A stretch of DNA of 64,000 nt from Buxus sempervirens (GCA_947561395.2 OX387190.1:27398858-27462857); one strand, 5' to 3'; positions 36,444 through 47,217 are shown, numbered from the stretch's first letter. Program-made: numbers and translations. Notes: generated by a model not told the origin, from the sequence alone.

Positions 36444-37420
36444 ATTCTTTTATCTCTTTTTTTTTCTTTTTCCATTCATCATTTTTTTCATACTTTTATA
36501 CAAAAGCAAACTCCATTAGTGGAAGGATATTAGATTTAATTCAAAAATAGGTTTTATATTATTGGCCTCAGAATTCTCAGATGCTTATAAAAACAGAAGT
36601 TTTATGAAAAAGTATTTGATTTCTCATCACTGGCCAAAGTATAGTTTTTTTTTTTGAAAGCTGATCCAAAATACTTAATCACATATAATTAAAGGAATTA
36701 AAATCAGGTTGAATAATGAAATGGGTAGTCCAAGCAATAGGGAGAGACCAAATCTGTCTACCCCGTGACCTTTAGAATCATCCCCTAATGATTTTACCTT
36801 CATGATTGGCCTTGCTAATCTGCTCAGTTTCCAGTGCTCATGCTGATTTGAAACTTAGACCACATGATCAACTCAACCTTTGATTCTTCTTTTTTCCTTT
36901 TTTTCTTTTCTTCTATTTTTTCCCTTTTTTTTTTCTTTTTTGCCAATATTGCCCCTAGCGCCAATTACGGTTTTCACTGGCCGGCTTCTGCATTCCGTCA
37001 TCACCAATCTTACTCTGAAAGTTGAATGAATATACTAAAATCACCGAGGGCTTAATAATATGACGTAACAAAGGCTAGGCTCGGTTAATGAAAGAAAAGG
37101 TATTAAAGGCTCAAAATTTTCTAAGTGTAAAAAAATGGGTCAACTGGACTTACAGTCATGGTGAACTCGATCCCATTCTTCTTCTTTTGTATTTGGCTTT
37201 TATTTGCCCCTATTTTTTCTTTTCTCTCTTTTTTCTCAAAAATTTTTTTTCTTTTTGCCCCTATTGGCCTTGCCCTTATTGGCTTTGCCCCAGTATAAGG
37301 CTGTAAGTCCAGTTTAGGTTTAACAAAAAAAGACGAACAGGCTCAAATTGGTTTGACTAGGGATTCAAATTTTGGGATATAAGGAACAATGGCCTCAGAT
37401 CATTTCCTAGTAATATTCAT
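36444..37420. other. E3 spacer between convergent DUF7745-like gene and pol
   Basis: About 1 kb, homologous to the E2 spacer, with T/C tracts near 36450 and 36890-36945. No dyad array and no gene are seen. Confidence 0.7.
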
Positions 37421-40400
37421 TCATGGAAAATATCTCTTTACTGCATCAGAGTTAATTGGCTCAGGAAAATCCTTCTCATCCATTTCTGTTAAGATGAGAG
37501 CACCCCCTGATAGGACCTTCTTGACTATATAAGGCCCTTCCCAATTTGGTTTGAACTTTCCACGAGGATCTTCCAAAAAGGGTAAAATCTTCTTTAATAC
37601 CAAATTTCCTTCTTGGAAAGTTCTGGGCTTTACCTTCTTATTGTAAGCCTTGGCCATCCTCTTCCGATATAATTGGCCATGACTAAGTGCCTTCAAACGC
37701 TTTTCTTCTATTAAATTGAGTTGATCATGCCTAGACTGTATCCATTCAGCTTCTTCTAATTCAGCTTCCATTAGCACTCTTAATGAAGGTATTTCCACTT
37801 CCACTGGTAAAACTGCTTCCATTCCATAGACTAAGGAGTATGGGGTTGCCCCTGTAGAAGTCCGGATTGAGGTTCTGTAAGCATGTAGAGCAAGTGGCAG
37901 CATTTTATGCCAATCTTTAAAACTCACCACCATCTTTTGAATAATCTTCTTTATATTCTTATTCGCTGCTTCCACTGCCCCATTCATCTTTGGTCTATAA
38001 GGCGCTGACTTGTGGTGGGTAATCTGAAATTGTTCACACATCTTCCTCATGTCTTTGTTCTTAAGGTTTGAAGCATTGTCTGTCACTATGGCACTTGGCA
38101 AACCATAGCGACAAATGATGTTGTGCTTCAAAAACTTAAGAACATGGCTACTCGTAATGTTTGCATATGAAGCTGCCTCTACCCACTTGGTGAAGTAATC
38201 AATTGCTACGAGTATAAATCTATGTCCATTTGATGCCTTTGGAGAGATCATTCCAATGACATTTATACCCCACATAGAAAAAGGCCACGGAGATGTCATA
38301 CTGTGTAATTCACTTGGGGGCGCATTCTTGTTATCCGCGTACACTTGGCATAAATGACACCTTTTAACGTGCATATAGCAATCATGCTCCATAGTTGACC
38401 AGTAATATCCCAATCGCAGAATCTTCTTGGCAAGCATATGCCCATTCATATGGGGTCCACACACTCCTCCATGTACCGTTTCAACTATCCTTTCTGACTC
38501 AGTCTTTGCAACACATCTAAGTAGTATATCATTGTGTGATCTTTTGTACAACTGACCGCCACTTAGTAAGAACTGTCCTGCCAGTCTCTGTATTGTTCTT
38601 TTCTCTGTAGAAGTGACATTTTCTGGTAAACTTCGATCATTTAGGAAATTCTTAATGTCTTGAAACCATGGTACTTCTTCTTCTGGGGTTTCTTCTAGAA
38701 CAAGGCAGTAAGCTGGTTCATCTCTGACTTCAATTTCCAATGGTCTAATATCAACACCTTCTGGCATACTGACCATTGAAGCCAATGTTGCTAGAGCATC
38801 CGCAAACTGATTTTTGGCCCTTGGCATATAATTGAAGGAAATTCGAGTAAATTTATTGCTTATTTCTTCCAAATACTGGTGATAGGGGATCAATTTGTGA
38901 TCCTTGGTTTTCCATTCACCAGTTGTTTGGAAGATGATAAGACTCGAATCCCCATATACGTCAAGTTCCTCTACTTCATGGTCTAAGGCAGCTTGCAACC
39001 CAATTATGCATGCTTCATACTCTGCTATATTGTTCGTGCATTGGAACCTTAACTTTACTGTGATCGGGATATGTGCCCCATCTGGCTTGATCAACACATC
39101 CCCTATTCCATTTCCATTCATATTGGCGGCCCCATCAAAAAACATTTGCCATGAGCTTTCACCTTCTTCCTCTTCAGCAAACAGGATTGCCTCATCAGGG
39201 AAGTTGGTCTTTAAGGGTTGGTATTCTGGTAAAGGGTGTGCAGCCAAGTGATCTGCAATGGCTTGACCCTTAATGGCCTTCTTTGTGATATAGGTGAGGT
39301 CAAATTCAGAGAGTAACAACTGCCACTTTGCTGTTCTGCCAGTTAAAGCTGGTTTCTCAAATAGATACTTCAAAGGGTCCATTCGGGATATCAATAATGT
39401 AGCGTGACTAAGGAAATAGTGCCTCAGCCTCTGAGTTGCCCATACTAGTGCACAACAAGTCTTTTCCAAGGGGGAATACTTTGCTTCATATTCTGTAAAC
39501 TTCTTGCTTAGGTAGTAAATCGCCCTCTCCTTTCTGCCTGTATCGTCATGCTGTCCCAAGACACACCCCATTGATGTCTCCAAAACAGACAAGTATAGAA
39601 TTAATGGCCTTCCTGGAGTTGGTGGTACTAGCACAGGTGGATTCAATAAATACTCCTTTATTGTGTCAAAGGCTTCTTGGAAATCATTATTCCAGACTGT
39701 CGGGTTATTCTTTCTTAGAAGTTTGAAAATTGGTTCACAGATAGCGGTGAGCTGTGCTATGAACCGGCTTATATACTGAATCCTTCCAAGAAAACCACGA
39801 ACCTCCCTCTCCGTTCTAGGTGATGGCATTTCGATGATTGCTTTAGCTTTAGCTGGGTCAATCTCAATTCCCCTTCTGCTTACTATAAAGCCCAACAATT
39901 TTCCTGATGTAGCCCCAAAGACACACTTCGCAGGGTTAAGCCTTAGACTGTATTTCCTAAGCCGGTCAAATACCTTCTTCAAGTTGATCAAGTGGTCTTC
40001 TTCTTCACATGATTTGGCTATCATATCATCCACATAGACCTCCATCTCCTTGTGGATCATATCATGGAATAAGGCTGTCATGGCCCTCTGGTAGGTTGCC
40101 CCAGCGTTCTTAAGTCCAAATGGCATGACAGTGTAGTGGAAGGTACCCCAAGGGGTGATAAAGGCTGTCTTCTCTTGGTCTTCCTTAGCCATCTTGATCT
40201 GATTATAACCAGAAAAGCCGTCCATGAATGAGAATAGACTATGTACAGCGGTGTTATCCACTAAAATGTCTATGTGTGGAAGTGGAAAATCATCCTTTGG
40301 ACTTGCCTTATTCAAGTCTCTGTAATCTACGCACATTCTGACCTTTCCATCCTTCTTTGGTATTGGCACTATATTTGCAAGCCATTCGGGGTATATGGAA

Positions 40401-41047
40401 ACTGCTAAGAATCCGGCTTGGAATTGTTTAACCACTTCATCTTTGACCTTTAGCGTCCATTCAGGTTTTAACCTTCTCAGTTTCTGTTTAACTGGCTTAG
40501 CGTCTGGTAGAATAGGTAGCCTGTGTACCACCATATCTGTGTCTAACCCCGGCATATCCCGATACGACCATGCAAACACATCTTCATAATCAGCCAAAAA
40601 TCGTATCATTTCATCCCGCTGTACCTCAGATAGACATACCCCAATCTTCACTATTTTTGGGTCATCTTCGGTCCCTAGGTTTATTGATATGGTCTCTTCG
40701 ATATTGGGTTGGACCCCCTTTTCATGACGCTCTAATTGATATGTGATTTCCTTTGGAACGTCGTCCTCTTCGTCCTCGGTCTCTTCTTCAACACCCATTA
40801 GGTCAAAGTCGAGCTCAAGGTCGAAGTCATACTCATCCTGATCCAATTCCGTTTGCTTATATGGTTCATAAATGGTTTGGACCTTTTTGAAAAATTTATC
40901 TTTTCTAGAAAAAATTGAAAAATCTTTTTGTGTTTTTTGAGAGCCTTCTACAAAATCTTTCCCTGAAGACGAAGGCTCATTAAAACCTTCAGGAAAAGGG
41001 CATTCCACTAATGGAGTTTTTTTTTGGAAGCCATGTCTGTTTGCCAA
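37421..41047 (-). CDS. E3 pol: RT, RNase H, archaeal-type RNase H, integrase
   Basis: Open frame of 1208 codons, with no ATG at its 5' end. RT has LFSFMDGFSGYNQI and YVDD (about residues 338-341). The first RNase H (about 480-600) lacks the usual first catalytic Asp (YLSVLETSMG). The second, archaeal-type RNase H (about 632-755) keeps FFDGAAN, the Glu of EYEA, YGDSS and FADAL. Integrase has the HHCC finger (HGGVCGPH...CHLC), but its first catalytic Asp is Asn (WGINVIG, about 928); TDNAS and the Glu of NGAVEAANK are kept. No chromodomain is seen. It overlaps gag by 40 bp in the -1 frame, with an A9 run in the overlap. Dual RNase H is typical of the Tat lineage. Confidence 0.93.
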   Translation of the reverse strand: MANRHGFQKKTPLVECPFPEGFNEPSSSGKDFVEGSQKTQKDFSIFSRKDKFFKKVQTIYEPYKQTELDQDEYDFDLELDFDLMGVEEETEDEEDDVPKEITYQLERHEKGVQPNIEETISINLGTEDDPKIVKIGVCLSEVQRDEMIRFLADYEDVFAWSYRDMPGLDTDMVVHRLPILPDAKPVKQKLRRLKPEWTLKVKDEVVKQFQAGFLAVSIYPEWLANIVPIPKKDGKVRMCVDYRDLNKASPKDDFPLPHIDILVDNTAVHSLFSFMDGFSGYNQIKMAKEDQEKTAFITPWGTFHYTVMPFGLKNAGATYQRAMTALFHDMIHKEMEVYVDDMIAKSCEEEDHLINLKKVFDRLRKYSLRLNPAKCVFGATSGKLLGFIVSRRGIEIDPAKAKAIIEMPSPRTEREVRGFLGRIQYISRFIAQLTAICEPIFKLLRKNNPTVWNNDFQEAFDTIKEYLLNPPVLVPPTPGRPLILYLSVLETSMGCVLGQHDDTGRKERAIYYLSKKFTEYEAKYSPLEKTCCALVWATQRLRHYFLSHATLLISRMDPLKYLFEKPALTGRTAKWQLLLSEFDLTYITKKAIKGQAIADHLAAHPLPEYQPLKTNFPDEAILFAEEEEGESSWQMFFDGAANMNGNGIGDVLIKPDGAHIPITVKLRFQCTNNIAEYEACIIGLQAALDHEVEELDVYGDSSLIIFQTTGEWKTKDHKLIPYHQYLEEISNKFTRISFNYMPRAKNQFADALATLASMVSMPEGVDIRPLEIEVRDEPAYCLVLEETPEEEVPWFQDIKNFLNDRSLPENVTSTEKRTIQRLAGQFLLSGGQLYKRSHNDILLRCVAKTESERIVETVHGGVCGPHMNGHMLAKKILRLGYYWSTMEHDCYMHVKRCHLCQVYADNKNAPPSELHSMTSPWPFSMWGINVIGMISPKASNGHRFILVAIDYFTKWVEAASYANITSSHVLKFLKHNIICRYGLPSAIVTDNASNLKNKDMRKMCEQFQITHHKSAPYRPKMNGAVEAANKNIKKIIQKMVVSFKDWHKMLPLALHAYRTSIRTSTGATPYSLVYGMEAVLPVEVEIPSLRVLMEAELEEAEWIQSRHDQLNLIEEKRLKALSHGQLYRKRMAKAYNKKVKPRTFQEGNLVLKKILPFLEDPRGKFKPNWEGPYIVKKVLSGGALILTEMDEKDFPEPINSDAVKRYFP

Positions 41048-44000
41048 ACAAACGCGGCTTCAAAAGTAAGGGGAGTTTCCTCCCAATTATTCAGAATGAA
41101 AGAATCTGGGGCAGGGATACAAGCCTGCTCCTCAAGCTCATGGTTTGCATCAGAGATCACCAGTACTGGGTGAGTTGCATCGCCTGTTTCTTTTGTAGGG
41201 CCAGTTCCAGATGGAACTTCTACTGCAGCCCAATCAATAAAAGGTAGCTCCTCTGCTACTTTTTCTTGGTTGCCTTCTGTCATGGCAAAGAATGCCCCTA
41301 CGTCCACAGAAAAGTCCTGCTCCTGTTCTGCCTGTGGCCCAGGCCCACCAGATGCTTGTGGAAGTGGAGGTGGAACATATGATTGTACTGTTGAGGGTTT
41401 GGGTTTCTGGAATGGGTTGATATTGTAGTATGGAGGTTTGGACTGATCCTCTGGAGGAGACAGTTGAATCATGTGAGAAAGCTTTGGAAAAGTTTCCCTG
41501 ATATGAGGGAATTTCATAGTTTCTATCTGCCCCTGTTTTCTCCATTTCCTTGGCTTGGACCCCAACCCTGCCCTGTGAACCATCTTCTTAACCTGTACTG
41601 GTTCTATCCTTCCTTGTAGGTTAACCCCCAGACCTTTTCCAGGGTGAAAATGGTACTTTTCTAGCACATTTTTGACCATTTTTTCAGCACAGGTCAATTT
41701 TCCTTCTTTTTCCTGATACCCCCCAGGTATATAATTCACAGCTTCAAATTGGAAAGAGTGAAATGTCATCTTATCAGCAGTCATTTCCATGTTAATACAG
41801 GGTACATCAGGGGACCACATGGGGGGAACCAAATTTTCGGCCAGGACGGTAATCACCTTTTGCCCTTTAATATATTTGACTCTTTGATGGAGGGTAGATG
41901 GTATAGCCCTAGCCGTATGAATCCACGGCCTTCCTAGGAGTAGGTTGAAGGCTGCAGGTATATCCATCACTTCAAATGTGATGTTGAAAATATACGGTCC
42001 AATTGTGACCGGCAGTTCATCCTCCCCTAGGGAGTGTGTTTTAGAGCTGTCAAATGCTCTTATGATTCTTCCATTTTGCTTTATTTTGTTTCGCTCCAGA
42101 TTGAGCTTAACAAAGGTTACTAACGGGCAGACATTGAGGGCCAACCCATTGTCAATCAAGACCCGGGCTATCATGCAACCATTACTGAGTACAGCTATGT
42201 GTAATGGGTCAACATGATGGTACCCTGCTGGACTAATTTCAGTTTCAGAAAAGGTTATGACATTATGGGATAAAATTTGACCAACCATCCGGCCTAGTTG
42301 GTCTGGTTCAATATTTTTGGGCACATGGGCCCCCTGGAGTATCCTTAACAAGGAGTCCCTATGTTTTTCATAATTTAACAATAGTCCCAGAATTGAGATC
42401 TGGGCAGGGACTTTGTTCAACTGCTCGATGACATTGAACTCACTCTTTTTTATTATCTTCATGAGGTCAGCAGCCTCACTGTTAGTTACCTGAGGGGCCT
42501 CTTCCCCTACCTTGGCCTTGCCTTTATTTTTTTCTTCTTCTTTCTCCTTCTCTGTTTCTTTTTGTTTTTCTTCCACCCCTAGACATTTTCCTGACCTCAT
42601 CATGAGGTTTACTTCTTCCTTGCTTTCAGCTGCAGGGCATGTAGTGGTAAATGCTTCACTGTAGTTCCATGGTACAGCCGATTCAGAGTAGGAAGGCTTG
42701 GGGACATTCACCACCAATGGGGGAAGTTTGGACTTGGCGATGGAAGTCTGAGTAATAGGAACATTAGCAACCAATGGAGGAAGTTGTTTTGGTTGGGGGT
42801 TTGCAGAAGTGACTGATGCACTAAAGGGGTCACAATTTATGACCAATGGTGGCTTAGACTGAATGGGCAGAGTAAAAGTGGATGGATTGTAATTAATGAC
42901 CAAAGGTGGCTTGGCGATGTTCATCTGGGCCATGAGGGATGAGACCCGGTCCAAAGATGAGCTAATGTTCTTTGCAGCACTATCATTCCCCTTTGAAATC
43001 ATATTTATTTCTTTGCCTTCACTTCTCCTGTCAAAATATACTTTGACCGTTGTCCCTATGGGAGCAATTAATTGAGATGGGTCAAAGGTTATTTTGTCAG
43101 AAGAGATGACTCCTATGACATTAGATGGGCCTGCCCCGTGATGCTGAGGCAGTGGGTTTTGTCCAATATCGGTTCTTGGAGGATTGGGAGCCCCTGTATT
43201 GAAAGACAGGGTATTCTGGTCCAGTAAATCCTGAATGGCATGTTTCAAAGGCCAGCACTTGTCGGTAGGGTGCCCAGGTGCACCCATATGGTAATCACAA
43301 GTGGTGGAGGGGTCAAAATTTCTCCCCTTAGATGCATTCGGATTAGATTCTCTTAAGGTGATATACCCTCCTTGCAATAAAGTGGGCAGCAATTGAGAGG
43401 GAGTCATTGGAATAGGGGTGAAAACCCTATTTCTCCTTGCTGCAAAATAGGCATCCTTTTCCTCTTTGGTAAAAACCCTTTTTTGGTCTGAAGGTGCTGC
43501 TGGAACATTAACCCTCATGGGGGCCTGGGATGATGAAGCCGGTGGGGTAGGAAAATGGGCAGGTATGTTGATTTGTATGGGCTTGTTAGGGCCAGATGGT
43601 GGCTGCACCATGTTCACCTCACCCTCCTTCTTGTTCCCATTCTTTTTTATCCCGCCTCCTTTCTTTAGGTTGGGGTCCTGCTGGCTAACCATGGCAGAGT
43701 GGTCAATTATTTTACCTGATATTATTCCGTCCTCAATTCGGTCGGCCACTTGAACCAAAGCTGAAAAATTAGTGGTGGTCTGACCCACCAAGTGGCTGTA
43801 GAATGGTTGACCCAAAGTGCTTATGAAAGTAGAAATCATTTCCTGTTCTAGCATGGGTGGCCTGACCTGGGAGGCTGTCTCCCTCCACCTCTTGGCATAT
43901 TGTCTTACAGTCTCTTCCCTTCCTTTGCTCATTCTCATGACGTCGTACCTATCTGGCATGATCTCTGAATTGAACCGGTATTGAGCCAGGAAGGCATCGG

Positions 44001-44643
44001 CTAGGTCCTTCCATCTTTTGATCTTTCCATGGTCCAGAGTGGCGAACCATCTTAATGCGGTTCCAGTCAGGCTCCTTTGGAAAAGTTGGATCAAGATACC
44101 CTCATCCTGCCCGAACTGGCATAGGGCACCGCAATACAACTTTAGGTGGCTCATGGGGCAACCAGTGCCATCATATTTGTCCAAGTCTGGGCACTTAAAC
44201 TTAGCCGGCAGGTTAACATTGGGGTATAGGCACAGGTCTTCAAAATTGGTCCCTCCAAAGCTGTTTACCCCTTTGACTTCCCTTAGTTCATCTTGGATCA
44301 TTTCTAGCTTATGCATGAACTTTCTTTCAACCTCTTCCCTTATCCTTTCCTTTTCCTTAGCCTTGTTTGACTCAGCTGTCTCATCCCTGGTCAGTATAGG
44401 TTCAGGGGTGTGTTCATAGACGGGTTCAGGAGTTGGTTGCACTGGAGGTGGAATGTTGACTGGGGGTGGAGGTGCAGGGTTGGATGTGGATGCCTGGTTC
44501 TGGGCTTGCATTTGTTGGGCCTGCACTTGTTGGGCCTGTACTGACAGTATGTTCTCTAGCATTCGGGCTAGTCCTGCCACTTGTTCTTTGAGTAGAACAA
44601 CATCTGGATGAGGAGCATCAACTTCATCTTCAATGGGATTCAT
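41008..44643 (-). CDS. E3 gag-protease polyprotein
   Basis: 1211 codons from ATG at 44643. The N-terminus is Gln/Pro-rich, the gag core lies at about residues 150-300 (LTGTALRWFATLDHG, GREETVRQYAKRWRE), a CX2H...C knuckle-like motif (CDYHMGAPGHPTDKC) near 449-463, and a long Pro-rich linker to about 690. The aspartic-protease-like LIDNGLALN is near 830; E1 has DNGSALN, so the Ser-to-Leu change is specific to E3. A G-patch-like segment (HPGKGLG...AGLGSKP) lies near 1000-1036. The frame ends TAG at 41008, just past the A9 run where pol continues in -1. Confidence 0.92.
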   Translation of the reverse strand: MNPIEDEVDAPHPDVVLLKEQVAGLARMLENILSVQAQQVQAQQMQAQNQASTSNPAPPPPVNIPPPVQPTPEPVYEHTPEPILTRDETAESNKAKEKERIREEVERKFMHKLEMIQDELREVKGVNSFGGTNFEDLCLYPNVNLPAKFKCPDLDKYDGTGCPMSHLKLYCGALCQFGQDEGILIQLFQRSLTGTALRWFATLDHGKIKRWKDLADAFLAQYRFNSEIMPDRYDVMRMSKGREETVRQYAKRWRETASQVRPPMLEQEMISTFISTLGQPFYSHLVGQTTTNFSALVQVADRIEDGIISGKIIDHSAMVSQQDPNLKKGGGIKKNGNKKEGEVNMVQPPSGPNKPIQINIPAHFPTPPASSSQAPMRVNVPAAPSDQKRVFTKEEKDAYFAARRNRVFTPIPMTPSQLLPTLLQGGYITLRESNPNASKGRNFDPSTTCDYHMGAPGHPTDKCWPLKHAIQDLLDQNTLSFNTGAPNPPRTDIGQNPLPQHHGAGPSNVIGVISSDKITFDPSQLIAPIGTTVKVYFDRRSEGKEINMISKGNDSAAKNISSSLDRVSSLMAQMNIAKPPLVINYNPSTFTLPIQSKPPLVINCDPFSASVTSANPQPKQLPPLVANVPITQTSIAKSKLPPLVVNVPKPSYSESAVPWNYSEAFTTTCPAAESKEEVNLMMRSGKCLGVEEKQKETEKEKEEEKNKGKAKVGEEAPQVTNSEAADLMKIIKKSEFNVIEQLNKVPAQISILGLLLNYEKHRDSLLRILQGAHVPKNIEPDQLGRMVGQILSHNVITFSETEISPAGYHHVDPLHIAVLSNGCMIARVLIDNGLALNVCPLVTFVKLNLERNKIKQNGRIIRAFDSSKTHSLGEDELPVTIGPYIFNITFEVMDIPAAFNLLLGRPWIHTARAIPSTLHQRVKYIKGQKVITVLAENLVPPMWSPDVPCINMEMTADKMTFHSFQFEAVNYIPGGYQEKEGKLTCAEKMVKNVLEKYHFHPGKGLGVNLQGRIEPVQVKKMVHRAGLGSKPRKWRKQGQIETMKFPHIRETFPKLSHMIQLSPPEDQSKPPYYNINPFQKPKPSTVQSYVPPPLPQASGGPGPQAEQEQDFSVDVGAFFAMTEGNQEKVAEELPFIDWAAVEVPSGTGPTKETGDATHPVLVISDANHELEEQACIPAPDSFILNNWEETPLTFEAAFVWQTDMASKKKLH
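41017..41025 (-). promoter_or_regulatory. A9 run at the gag/pol frame change
   Basis: On the minus strand the gag frame reads TCC AAA AAA AAA CTC CAT TAG; pol reads the -1 frame through CAA AAA AAA ACT. This may be a slippery site or a one-base insertion. E1 has A8 here and needs no frame change. Confidence 0.6.
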
Positions 44644-45909
44644 GGCTCGAGCTCTTGATCTGGTTACAGGAGCTATGATTGCAAGTGTATTAGTACCTGG
44701 CGAAATAAAAAGAAAATATCAGTGCCAATTTAATCTCATTCACATGCGTAGGGATGCCTATGTGCAAGCTGGGTGAACACGAGTTTGGATTTTTTTTTTT
44801 GAATTGTTGGAATATTCTAGGGCTTCCAACAGATCCCACAAAAGAGAGAAAGATCTGAAATTCAAAGGCTTTCAGAGGCCCGGGGGTTTTTGAAAAAGGT
44901 CTGAAATTCAAAGGCTTTCAGAGGCCCAGGGATATTTTGGGAAAAGGTTTGAAATTCAGAGGCTTTCAGAGGCCCGGGATTTTTGATGAAAGTCTGAAAT
45001 TCAAAGGCTTTCAGAGGCCCAGGGATGTTTTGATGAAAGTCTGAAATTCAAAGGCTTTCAGAGGCCTAGGGATATTTTGAAAAAAGTCTGAAATTCAAAG
45101 GCTTTCAGAGGCCCAAAAGTTCTGAAATTCAAAGGCTTTCAGAGGCCCAGAAGTTCTGAAATTCAAAGGCTTTCAGAGGCCCAAAAGATAAAGGTCTGAA
45201 ATTCAAAGGCTTTCAGAGGCCCAAAAGGAAAAGGTCTGAAATTCAAGGGCTTTCAGAGGCCCAGAAGTTCTGAAATTCAAAGGCTTTCAGAGGCCCAAAA
45301 GTTCTGAAATTCAAAGGCTTTCAGAGGCCCAAAAGAAAATGGTCTGAAATTCAAAGGCTTTCAGAGGCCCAAAAGGAAAAGGACTGAAATTCAAAGGCTT
45401 TCAGAGGCCCAAAAGTTCTGAAATTCAAAGGCTTTCAGAGGCCCAAAAGAAAAAGGTCTAAAATTCAAAGGCTTTCAGAGGCCCAAAAGTTCTGAAATTC
45501 AAAGGCTTTCAGAGGCCCAGGATTTTTGAAAAAATCTGAAATTCAAAGGCTTTCAGAGGCCCAGGAAATTTTTGAGAAAAATTCTGAAATTCAAAGGCTT
45601 TCAGAGGCCCGAGGATTTTTTGAAAAATCTGAAATTCAAAGGCTTTCAGAGGCCCAAGAGTTTTTTGGAGAAAGAAAGTCTGAAATTCAAAGGCTTTCAG
45701 AGGCCCGAGGATTTTTTGAAAATTCTGAAATTCAAAGGCTTTCAGAAGCCCAAGGAACCTTTCTCTCACATTTGTTTTTGTTTTATTTTGTTTATTTTGT
45801 TTTTTTTTTTGGAGCATTTTATTGAAACTTGTTTCCCTTTATCATTATTTAAAGGTTAAAGGAAGATTTTAGTGGGAAAAACTGATTAAAGTTGAATATT
45901 CCGAGAAAA
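44644..45909 (-). repeat. E3 leader hairpin repeats (about 22 units)
   Basis: From about 44857 to 45755 a unit of 34-50 bp is repeated about 22 times. Each unit has TCTGAAA-N9-TTTCAGA followed by GGCCC and a variable A-rich or T-rich linker. A single TTGGAATATTCTAGGGC-TTCCAA unit of the E0/E1 type precedes it at 44808. Open frames with LKAFEFQ repeats are products of the repeat, not genes. Confidence 0.85.
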
Positions 45910-46038
45910 CCGTATACTTACCACGGTCCGGTCTTGCCCGTGTTCATATTACGAGCAAGCCGTGACCGTATGCAAAACACGGGCGAGCCTAGCCCGTATA
46001 ACCAATACGGGCAAGCCCAGCCCGTGTACTAAATACGG
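45910..46038. promoter_or_regulatory. Dyad array, E3 leader (5 sites, exact 28-bp period)
   Basis: CCG-N11-CGG cores with CCG at 45910, 45938, 45966, 45994 and 46022, exactly 28 bp apart; only the second CGG is imperfect (CGA). Because 14 bp separates CCG and CGG starts, half sites alternate in orientation every 14 bp. Flanks are GC/GC as in the E3 LTR. Confidence 0.88.
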
Positions 46039-47217
46039 TTTTACGGAACCCTGTTATATTTTTCCAGTTTTTACATGGTTTGATCACATTAATTGCTCAT
46101 CCAAACATACGGTTCACCCAGTACAGAGCTTCTAAACTGTCCCAATGTGGACCTTGGCCTTTTTGCTAAAACACATGTTTAGGAAGGTACATGTACCCTC
46201 CAAATTGACACCATACTCAAGAATTTGGTACTCTTTTGTTGCCTCTTGTATGAACATAGGGTAGGATTGATTCTAAACAGAGTTAGAAACTCTTCCTATG
46301 GGCTGCACCAATTTTAAAAACATGTAAATTTTTGGTACCATGACACCCCTATGACATGAAAATAATGCAAAACAATAGGATTACCTTGTTACCTTGTTTA
46401 CCTTCAATATGGCATCCGCATTATGCCCTGGTTTGTAAGCCATGCACACGGCCTTCCCACAATCATACAAACCCATATCCCCACGTAATTGTATACTTTA
46501 GCCAAAAACGTGTAACTCCACCTTCAAGCGTAGGGGTTTTGGGTTTTGGCTTAATGGCAACTTAGCACTCAAGCCTAGTGATGACCAGAATCCCAGATCC
46601 ACGTTATCATCACATCATTAGCTCAAAGTTCTAAGGTGAATGTTTTCACTTTCGCTTTCCGAAGTATCGACCTCGTTGCGCTAAGCTACACACATTCGGG
46701 TTCAACTTCCTATAGGTTAAGGGTAGGCTGTGTAAAAGTAAAAGGTGCACAGTGCATTGTAAAAATAGGGTGCATTCACAACGTCCCAAACCCTTGCCAC
46801 TCTTTTCGCAGCCATGCATAAACAAACCAAGGCATAATAGGAAAGCATATTTAAAATAAACAAGTAAATAAAGCAATCCTATAGCACCCAAAACAACATG
46901 CTCATAAAAAATTCATCTATCATGTAAACATATGATCATGTTATACACCCAAAATCATCATGGAGATCATGCTAAAAATTAAAACATGCTATTATAAAAA
47001 TATAGCAAAAAATAAGCATGGTTCAGCAAAACGGACCTCCCCTACGCATGTTTATAGAAACGATCCTATAAATCAAAATTAAGCATGTTTCTACCCCCAT
47101 GAATTCTTAAGTAATAATTCAGATTTAAAATATACTCAACATGCTTAAGAACACAAAATAGCAAGCAAATCGAAAAATCAAAAACATGAACAAACACCAA
47201 AAGGCTCAAATCCACAA
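46039..47217 (-). other. E3 leader, PBS-proximal part
   Basis: Non-coding; shares blocks with the other Tat leaders (for example TTTCACTTTCGCTTTCCGAAG near 46645, given here as a 21-base block cut at CTTTCGCTTTCCGAAG). No gene is seen. Confidence 0.75.

Noticed and set aside
44857-45755. CRISPR-like regular repeats
   Set aside because: Spacing is irregular, linkers are not unique spacers, and the genome is a plant; the repeats lie inside a retrotransposon leader.
45509-45859. Repetitive peptides with LKAFEFQ or EIQRLSEA units
   Set aside because: They are translations of the leader repeat in several frames and on both strands; not genes.
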